From Hyphomicrobiaceae bacterium (GTDB lineage Bacteria > Pseudomonadota > Alphaproteobacteria > Rhizobiales > Hyphomicrobiaceae): a stretch of 50,837 nt of DNA. The translations under genes and the position numbers were made by a program. Numbering within the stretch: position 1 is the stretch's first letter; the number at the start of each line of letters is the position of its first letter. Positions 43,075 to 48,968 of the stretch are shown one piece after another. Below the pieces are notes generated by a model. It made no database searches and was not told where the DNA came from. It saw only the letters and a program-made list of their open reading frames with translations. Where the stretch lies: NCBI GenBank assembly GCA_021775735.1, contig JAJFHG010000014.1, forward strand, positions 1 to 50,837, in the 5' to 3' direction.

Positions 43075-43151
43075 CGGGGCATAGCTCAGCCTGGTAGAGC
43101 ACCTGCTTTGGGAGCAGGGGGTCTGGAGTTCGAATCCCCATGCCCCGACCA
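43075..43151 (+). tRNA. tRNA-Pro (anticodon TGG)
   Basis: A cloverleaf with acceptor stem CGGGGCA/TGCCCCG, D-arm with GCTC/GAGC, anticodon stem CCTGC/GCAGG around TTTGGGA (anticodon TGG), T-loop TTCGAAT, and an encoded CCA end at 43149-43151. The T-stem has one A-C mismatch. tRNA genes often serve as attachment sites; the phage-like element begins about 0.4-0.5 kb downstream, but no second copy of the tRNA 3' end occurs in this window. Confidence 0.93.
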
Positions 43152-43206
43152 TTTCCTCACATGGCGTGAGGCCGCTGCACTCAAAACAGCAGGATCAAAC
43201 AGCATT

Positions 43207-43512
43207 ATGTCTGTTCGAATATTCAAGCCCGCAAAAACTGCGATGCAGTCTGGCACTGCAAACACCAAAGAGTGGGTGCTGGAAGCAGCGCCATCGTCAG
43301 CACGTGCCAACGATCCGCTGATGGGCTGGACCAGTTCGTCTGATACGCAACGGCAAGTGCGCTTGACCTTTGACAGCAAAGATGCGGCGATTGCTTTTGC
43401 GACCAAGCAGGGATGGGCGTACACGATTACAGAACCCAAACCGCGCAAGCCAATCAATAAGTCCTATGCCGACAACTTCCGCTATGGCCGCAAGGATGCT
43501 TGGACGCACTAA
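43207..43512 (+). CDS. NDUFS4-type complex I accessory subunit
   Basis: A 101-aa protein matching the ETC complex I subunit conserved region (18-kDa NDUFS4-like): VRIFKPAKTAMQSG, WVLEAAPSSARANDPLMGWTSSSDTQRQVRLTFDSKDAAIAFA, and ADNFRYGRKDAWTH. Found in Alphaproteobacteria and mitochondria. ATG 43207 is used; the upstream open frame runs back into the tRNA and is not credible. This is the last core gene before the mobile element. Confidence 0.9.
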   Translation: MSVRIFKPAKTAMQSGTANTKEWVLEAAPSSARANDPLMGWTSSSDTQRQVRLTFDSKDAAIAFATKQGWAYTITEPKPRKPINKSYADNFRYGRKDAWTH

Positions 43513-43844
43513 TACGTTGGTGCGCGCGCGGCGGTTTTGAAGCCGATATGTTCTCAGAAAAATGGCGATCCCGCCAGGACTGCGCCAATTTAACAAAAAC
43601 AGTGACTTAGCTAGAGGTGGGAAAGAAAACTACCTCGCCGATTTTCGGGGAATTTTTTATAGTAGTTTCCCACCTTTTATCACTGGGCATGCGCGTGTCA
43701 GCGCCGAAACCTACCTTCTAAATCAGCACAAGCAATCGGTTGGCACCCTCGGGTGTCAGCGAAAATCTATTCCAACGGGGTCTTAAATTGAAAAGGCCAC
43801 GAGTTGCGAGCTCGTGGCCTCAATACACAGAAAGGTACCTAAAG
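43513..43844. other. Left-border region of the mobile element, with inverted repeats
   Basis: No gene is supported. It contains an imperfect inverted repeat (AGGTGGG 43615-43621 plus AAACTAC 43627-43633 with GTAGTTT 43662-43668 plus CCCACCT 43669-43675) and a perfect 10-bp hairpin (AGGCCACGAG 43794-43803 with CTCGTGGCCT 43811-43820). On the minus strand the latter runs into TTTTC, like a terminator. The boundary between host and element probably lies here. Confidence 0.5.
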
Positions 43845-46076
43845 ATGACAAAACAAAACTACTCGAATTTCCCGAAAGGTGCAAGCACTCTCGACCATGC
43901 GCAGTTGATGGCGGAGCTTGGGTTTAGTGTCTTCCCGCTCAAGCCGAATAGCAAAGAGCCCTACACCAAAGCAGGCACCGCTGCTGGGGAAGAGCCGTTA
44001 GCAGGCGGTATTAATATTGCCTCGAAAGACAGCAGGCAGATCGGGAAGTGGTTCGAGATTGAACCGAGCATAAACTATGGAGTCTCTACAACTGGCCACT
44101 GCGTCATCGACATTGATGTTAAAGACAAAAAGAACGGTGTTGAAGAGTTCCTAGCGCTGGGACCACTCACTAAAACCTTTAGAGTAAATACTCCTACGGG
44201 CGGTTTTCACGACTACTACAAGGGTGCCGATTGTGGTCAGCGCTCTCTGTCCGACGCTATCGACGTGCGCAGCCGTAACGGCTATGTCGTTGGCCCCGGC
44301 TCAGTGATTGATGGCAGGCTTTACAAAGTCGTACGCGACATTGAAGTTGCGCCTATCCCAGAGAGCCTGGCTGCTCGTGTGCACCAGGTCGCGACTGCTA
44401 CCAATGACATGACAGCGATTGGTGAGCTGGACACAGACTCGGCATTAGCGAACGCTAAAGCGCTCTTAGAAGCCTCCAAAGGTATCGCGGAGCACCAAGA
44501 CGGCGGCCGTGACAACAACGCCTACAAGCTCGCGTGCCAGGTCAAAGACCTGGGTGTGTCTGAAGGTATGATTGAAGCTTTGTTGGATGAGCATTGGAAC
44601 CAGCGCAATTCGCCGCCGCTCAGCGAAGCTGACCTACGTCGCATCTCTCGCAGTGCGTACAACAACGGGCAGTCTGCACCTGGTAGTAAGAATCCTGGTC
44701 TTGAATTTGAAAACCTGAACGAGGTGTTTGCAGATGATCCGTCGATGTTGGATCTGCTATCGAGCAATGGACCAGACTGGCCAGTCGTGAATAAACAGGG
44801 TCGTCCGATATCAAATGACATACGCAACGTCGAGGTGTTTTGCAGGTGGCTGGGGGTTCAGTTATCGCATGATGAGTTTGCCAGAAAATCATTTGTTCAA
44901 AGTAAGTTCGGACCAGTGAAAGAATTGACCGATGAGATAGTTGATGACCTGTGGGCAAACACAAATAAGGCCGGGTTGAACATCTCTGTTGATGCTTTGC
45001 ACCGTATGTTGGGTGTCTTAGCTAGAGAAAAAGCGTTCCACCCCGTCCGTGACTATTTAGAGAATTTGACTTGGGACGGTAGGCCTAGGCTCGACACCTG
45101 GCTAATTGATGTCTGCGGAGCCAAAGACACTCTACTGAACCGTGCGTTTGGCAGGAAAACCCTCATCGCTGCATCTCGACGGATTTTTAAGCCAGGCTGT
45201 AAGTTTGATGAAATGTTGGTGCTTGAGTCTCCTCAAGGTGTTGGCAAGAGCTCCGTTGTTAGGCTTCTTGCGGGGGACAAGCATTTTACCGACTGCGTTG
45301 AACTTGGTCAGGGACCCAAAGAGATAATTGAACAGACCCAAAATGCGTGGTTGGTCGAAATTCCGGAAATGGCAGCGAGAAGCACAAAAGGTGTTGAACA
45401 TATTAAGGCTCAGATGAGTACTGTGTGCGACCGCGCAAGACCAGCGTACGGTCGAATTACCAAAGATGTTCCGCGCGCTTTCATTTTTATTGGCACTACC
45501 AATGCAGACAAATACCTCCATGACCGCACCGGTGGGCGACGTTTTTGGCCGGTTAAGATGCTTCGTGCGGACCTCTCACGTTTGCTCAAGATTCGGGATC
45601 AACTCTGGGCCGAAGCACGCCACTACGATAGAGCTGGTGAATCTCTTGCCTTGCCGAAAGAGCTTTGGGGTGAAGCAGGTAAGCTTCAGGAAAAACGTCG
45701 TTTTGTATCGGACATTGAAGAACGAATAACTGAGCTCTTGGCAGAAAAAAGTGGAATGGTGCTGTCTGAAGACCTATGGGCAGCGCTGGGTCGCCCACGT
45801 GGAAATGCAGCCCGTCGAACCGATGCCGACAAGGACAAAATAGGTGCCACTATGAAGCGACTGGGGTGGGATCGGACTAGAAAACGTGCGGGAGGCACGT
45901 TGGCCTATTTCTACGCCAAAGAACCGCCAGAAGGGCCCTGTCCCCGGCTGAAGTATGATCCCATGAGCGATCGGCTAGTTGATAGCGACCAATTGAAGGA
46001 ACATGCCAGCGTGTCGTGGCTCGAACCCGAACCCGAAGAAGCTTTCGCTGCGCACAGCAACACCTCGCATCATTAG
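43845..46076 (+). CDS. Phage-type primase-helicase (prim-pol + VapE-like domains)
   Basis: A 743-aa replication protein. The N-terminal prim-pol domain shows GFSVFPLKPNSKEPY at residues 26-40 and the catalytic Asp pair in VIDIDVKD (Asp 89 and 91). The C-terminal VapE-like ATPase has a Walker A SPQGVGKSS near residue 462, a Walker B-like LVEIPEM, and an Arg-finger segment RTGGRRFWPV. Such proteins start and unwind replication of phages, satellites and plasmids. ATG 43845 is chosen with AGAAAGG upstream; the frame is open back to 43740. A candidate origin follows directly downstream. Confidence 0.88.
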   Translation: MTKQNYSNFPKGASTLDHAQLMAELGFSVFPLKPNSKEPYTKAGTAAGEEPLAGGINIASKDSRQIGKWFEIEPSINYGVSTTGHCVIDIDVKDKKNGVEEFLALGPLTKTFRVNTPTGGFHDYYKGADCGQRSLSDAIDVRSRNGYVVGPGSVIDGRLYKVVRDIEVAPIPESLAARVHQVATATNDMTAIGELDTDSALANAKALLEASKGIAEHQDGGRDNNAYKLACQVKDLGVSEGMIEALLDEHWNQRNSPPLSEADLRRISRSAYNNGQSAPGSKNPGLEFENLNEVFADDPSMLDLLSSNGPDWPVVNKQGRPISNDIRNVEVFCRWLGVQLSHDEFARKSFVQSKFGPVKELTDEIVDDLWANTNKAGLNISVDALHRMLGVLAREKAFHPVRDYLENLTWDGRPRLDTWLIDVCGAKDTLLNRAFGRKTLIAASRRIFKPGCKFDEMLVLESPQGVGKSSVVRLLAGDKHFTDCVELGQGPKEIIEQTQNAWLVEIPEMAARSTKGVEHIKAQMSTVCDRARPAYGRITKDVPRAFIFIGTTNADKYLHDRTGGRRFWPVKMLRADLSRLLKIRDQLWAEARHYDRAGESLALPKELWGEAGKLQEKRRFVSDIEERITELLAEKSGMVLSEDLWAALGRPRGNAARRTDADKDKIGATMKRLGWDRTRKRAGGTLAYFYAKEPPEGPCPRLKYDPMSDRLVDSDQLKEHASVSWLEPEPEEAFAAHSNTSHH

Positions 46077-46104
46077 CCACAGGCTTCAGAACAGGTACCG
46101 GCCT

Positions 46105-46393
46105 TGTTCCTAGCCGTTCCCAGCTGTTCCCGGCTTTCTTCATAGCTAGGAACAGCAATTGGGGCCCGGAAACATTGGGTTTCTGGACGGTGTTCCTAGC
46201 TGTTCCTAGCTGTTTCTCAAAAGTTAGTCGTAGTCCAATAGCATAAATATACTTAAATAATACTTGGCCACCCTCCTGATTAATTGCAGAGTCTTTTGGA
46301 GTATTAGCAGGGAACAGCTAGGAACAGGAATCCACAACACATTGAAAACAATAAAAAAAATAGACAAAATAGGCGCGATCTAGGCTAGGAACA
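46105..46393. repeat. Iteron-like array of a 10-bp repeat (candidate origin)
   Basis: The 10-mer TGTTCCTAGC occurs exactly at 46105, 46191 and 46201 on plus, and as its complement GCTAGGAACA at 46145, 46317 and 46384. Near copies follow in phase at 46115, 46125, 46211 and 46307. The pairs 46191-46210 and 46307-46326 form a 20-bp inverted repeat (18 of 20 matches) around an AT-rich spacer. The array starts 29 bp after the primase gene, as expected for an origin. No cas genes; spacing is not CRISPR-like. Confidence 0.8.
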
Positions 46394-46567
46394 GTGACTG
46401 CAATCAAATTCAGGAGTGGCCACTGGCCATTTAGCAGCCAAGTATAAAAAGAAAATAGATAATGTAGATTATACAATAGATTTGCAAAAACAAGTATAGT
46501 TGACAGATGGTTAACGATGTGTGATAGTAGACATTAAATGTAGTGTTGCTAATACATGGAGAAATAC
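46394..46567 (+). promoter_or_regulatory. AT-rich region and promoter of the small-gene operon
   Basis: The stretch after the array is very AT-rich (46441-46500), suitable for DNA unwinding. A good sigma-70 promoter follows: TTGACA at 46500-46505, 17 nt, GATAGT at 46523-46528. It would transcribe the genes from 46568. Confidence 0.55.
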
Positions 46568-46789
46568 ATGGGCTCTTTGGCTGAGTGCAAACAGAGGTAC
46601 AGGCTGCGCCGGCGCGCTGGGCTTCAACGGCTTGAGTTGCCTCACGGCTCTGTGCCTGGCGGCTTGCGCGAAGCTCTGTTCTTAGAAGGCCGCTTGGACT
46701 CTGTATCGGCGCCTGCAAGAGAAGTAGCTGAAGCGGTCGAAGTGCTTTTGCGCGAGTTCTGTAACGGCTGCCTGGTTGTGAGGAATTAA
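46568..46789 (+). CDS. Small basic protein of the mobile element
   Basis: A 73-aa protein I do not recognise. It is basic at the N-terminus (KQRYRLRRRAGLQRLELPHGSV) and ends with a helix of acidic and hydrophobic residues. ATG 46568 is preferred since GGAG lies seven nt upstream; ATG 46556 is an alternative. It ends one base before the next ATG, so the two are coupled. It could be a small DNA-binding or regulatory protein; inferred only. Confidence 0.55.
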   Translation: MGSLAECKQRYRLRRRAGLQRLELPHGSVPGGLREALFLEGRLDSVSAPAREVAEAVEVLLREFCNGCLVVRN

Positions 46790-46790
46790 G

Positions 46791-47309
46791 ATGCAAGAAA
46801 CCCAAACATCTGTACCTCTGAATGAGGCACTACCCGGCGCGCCAGTTCCGACGCGGGCCCTCGCGAAAGCGAAGAGAGCACTTTCAGAGGTAAAGGACCG
46901 CGAGAGAGAACTGGAGCTTGCACGACGCACTGTTGGCTTAGAGCTCCATAATGAAAACGGTGGCCACCGAGCCTCGCCCGGTGCAAAGGAACGTCTGGCA
47001 ACGGTCGAAGGTCAGATCAGAGATTTGAAGACCGGTGACTTGCAACAGGCCCATGAAAAACTTGAACTAGCCTTGAGCGCCCACCGACCTGCTGTAGATG
47101 CATATTTGGCAAAAGAAGCTGCTCCGATGTTTGAGGAACTTCGCGAAATAGCAAAGCGTCTGGACGCAGTTATGCTCAAGCGCAATCGGTTGTTCGACTT
47201 TGCGCACCAACATGGCGCTGGCCTTCCCAGTAATTTGTCATCGATATCCGCTCGTTTGACGGTGTTAGTTAGAGAGCTGCGCGCCGCTCTTAACAGTGCG
47301 GCGCGATAG
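46791..47309 (+). CDS. Coiled-coil protein of the mobile element
   Basis: A 172-aa protein with a long predicted coiled coil (about residues 22-120, with AKAKRALSEVKDRERELELARR) and no known domain. It is in one transcript with the 73-aa gene. Phage scaffolding proteins and tail chaperones look like this, but nothing ties it to either. A GC-rich hairpin (47281-47304) is inside its last codons. Confidence 0.55.
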   Translation: MQETQTSVPLNEALPGAPVPTRALAKAKRALSEVKDRERELELARRTVGLELHNENGGHRASPGAKERLATVEGQIRDLKTGDLQQAHEKLELALSAHRPAVDAYLAKEAAPMFEELREIAKRLDAVMLKRNRLFDFAHQHGAGLPSNLSSISARLTVLVRELRAALNSAAR

Positions 47310-47350
47310 AACCTCAGATGCGTGTCTGCCCATGGGGCGCATCTGAGGTT
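47281..47350 (+). terminator. Two tandem hairpins after the coiled-coil gene
   Basis: First, GCGCCGC (47281-47287) pairs with GCGGCGC (47298-47304) across the stop region. Second, AACCTCAGATGCG (47310-47322) pairs perfectly with CGCATCTGAGGTT (47338-47350), a 13-bp stem. No long T-run follows, so this may be a weak terminator, a transcript-processing site or a protein-binding palindrome. Confidence 0.5.
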
Positions 47351-47370
47351 CCTAGTTTGGAGTAAGAGTG

Positions 47371-48249
47371 ATGCATGTAGGTGGTAGTTCTTCTCAGTCG
47401 GTACGCGTCATGTGCCGTGACCGAGGAGCGTCTGAACCCAACCAATCGGGCATCTGGCAGGCTCTCGAGTTGCTGACGAACCATCAGCAAGGTCAGATTG
47501 ACAAGTTGCTCGCCCGCGTTGAAGAGCTGGAGGAACAGCTTCGGCGAGTAGCTGACGAAGGTTCGAAAAGATCAAACCACCGTCGGATGCCGCATGCTGG
47601 AAACGCGAAGGCGTTTGATGCATTGGCAGAAGGCGAAAGAACCAAAGCAGTTCGAGATCGTAAGAAAAAACAGGATCGGCGCAAACGAAGAGCCTATGCA
47701 ATTGCCCTTCTCAACGATGAGGTCGAGATCAAACAAGAGCTCTATCTCAAGGTTCACGGTCTGATCGAGGAAGGTACAGCGACCAGCTTCGTCAAAGAGC
47801 TTACGAATAATCCTCATGCAAAGCGGGTAACCGTTGAGATCAATTCAGAAGGCGGATGTTTGAATAGTGCCAAGGTTATGGCTGACGCTTTGACCGATCA
47901 CAGTGCGGCAGTGTCGACACATGCGAGCGGCGAATGTTCATCCGCGGCGATAACACTGTTTCTCGCAGGCAGACACCGTACAACTGACAATCAATGCAGT
48001 TTCCTCTTTCACAAGCCTTACTTCGATGGCGAAAAAGAAAATTCACCGGAGCGAGAGGGTGCACTCAATCGGGTGACCGAGGAGCTCATCGAGAACTACA
48101 CAAATAAAACAGGCAAGCCCAGTTGGTGGTTCTCGAGACTTATGACCAAGTACGGATACCGTCTGAATGCTCAAGTTGCAAAGTCATATGGCATTGCAAC
48201 TGATGTCGTCGGACGCAATCTAGTTACTCAGCAGCCTCTTGCCGCTTAG
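47371..48249 (+). CDS. ClpP-like serine protease with a basic coiled-coil N-terminus
   Basis: A 292-aa protein. Residues about 33-62 form a coiled coil and 86-108 are very basic; from about residue 110 on it has the ClpP fold: VTVEINSEGG, the nucleophile segment GECSSAAITLFLAG (Ser 191 by alignment, Ser 190 as alternative), and FLFHKP with the catalytic His 214. The ClpP Asp position (RD in host enzymes) appears as KY, so the triad may be incomplete. Phage homologues cut the scaffold in prohead maturation. ATG 47371 follows GGAG by eight nt. Confidence 0.8.
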   Translation: MHVGGSSSQSVRVMCRDRGASEPNQSGIWQALELLTNHQQGQIDKLLARVEELEEQLRRVADEGSKRSNHRRMPHAGNAKAFDALAEGERTKAVRDRKKKQDRRKRRAYAIALLNDEVEIKQELYLKVHGLIEEGTATSFVKELTNNPHAKRVTVEINSEGGCLNSAKVMADALTDHSAAVSTHASGECSSAAITLFLAGRHRTTDNQCSFLFHKPYFDGEKENSPEREGALNRVTEELIENYTNKTGKPSWWFSRLMTKYGYRLNAQVAKSYGIATDVVGRNLVTQQPLAA

Positions 48250-48348
48250 GAGCGGGTAGGGGGATTCAGATCTCTACCAACATCTACAAATCTACCGGCG
48301 CGGAACCACAGTTTTTATAAACGTCAAGAACCCTTAGAGAGTATAGAA

Positions 48349-48756
48349 ATGGGAACAAGAGGCCGAACAAGCACAGCAGAAACAGCAGTGGTGGATTTTG
48401 CCGAGGTTCGCGCGACTATGCTGCGACCGAGCGAAGATGCAACGCAAGAAGTCAAGACGCTATTTCATCAGATAATTAGCAGCGCGCCTGCAGACCATTT
48501 TCGGAAGCAGGACGAACCATTGGTGGAGCAATATGCACAAGCGGTTGCTTTATCACGCGCCGCGTTTTTGAAACTACAGCGCGAGGGCGTGGTCAACAAC
48601 GGAAAAGCCAGTCCTTGGGTTTCAATCCTAGAAAAGGCTCACAAATCGTCGATTGCACTTTCCACGAAGCTACGGCTCTCACCGCAGTCGAGGATCGATC
48701 CTAAAACTGCCGGCCGCAATCGGAAATCTAGCTCAGCGTACGGCAGCGGAGTCTAG
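48349..48756 (+). CDS. Phage terminase small subunit, P27 type
   Basis: A 135-aa protein. The C-terminal half fits the P27 family: EQYAQAVALSRAAFLKLQREGVV, SPWVSILEKAHKSSIALSTKLRLSPQSR. The small subunit binds phage DNA and starts packaging. The usual neighbour, the large subunit, does not follow; a 68-aa gene and the tape measure gene come next. Confidence 0.78.
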   Translation: MGTRGRTSTAETAVVDFAEVRATMLRPSEDATQEVKTLFHQIISSAPADHFRKQDEPLVEQYAQAVALSRAAFLKLQREGVVNNGKASPWVSILEKAHKSSIALSTKLRLSPQSRIDPKTAGRNRKSSSAYGSGV

Positions 48757-48761
48757 GAAAT

Positions 48762-48968
48762 ATGGCAAAATGCAAAGTCACAGACGCTGAGATCAAAAAC
48801 TATTGTGTCGAGCGTGGTTTGAGTTTTAAGCCCTGGGAGCAGGTTCCGTGGTTAGTTGACGATGGTCCATGTCCATGGGCTCAGGGCTGTTCTGCCGCTA
48901 AAACCTGGCCCAAAGCACAGAAGCTGCGCCAAGAGATAATCACAGTTCTGACTGGGAGGCGAGGCTGA
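48762..48968 (+). CDS. Small four-cysteine protein of the mobile element
   Basis: A 68-aa protein with Cys at residues 4, 15, 37 and 43 (CPWAQGC holds the last two), which could bind zinc. No family recognised. The stop TGA shares its A with the start of the tape measure gene, and it begins 5 nt after the terminase gene, so it is a true gene in the operon. Confidence 0.6.
   Translation: MAKCKVTDAEIKNYCVERGLSFKPWEQVPWLVDDGPCPWAQGCSAAKTWPKAQKLRQEIITVLTGRRG

Noticed and set aside
43740-43844. N-terminal 35 codons ahead of the primase start
   Set aside because: The stretch contains a strong hairpin, has no ribosome site at its start, and adds residues unlike the prim-pol family.
46105-46393. 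LexA-type SOS boxes
   Set aside because: Alphaproteobacterial LexA sites are GTTC, seven bases, GTTC. The repeats here give GTTC with six bases between, a 10-bp period, on both strands and in too many copies for an SOS operator.
46105-46393. CRISPR array
   Set aside because: The repeat unit is only 10 bp, partly in direct contact with the next, on both strands, and no cas gene is near.
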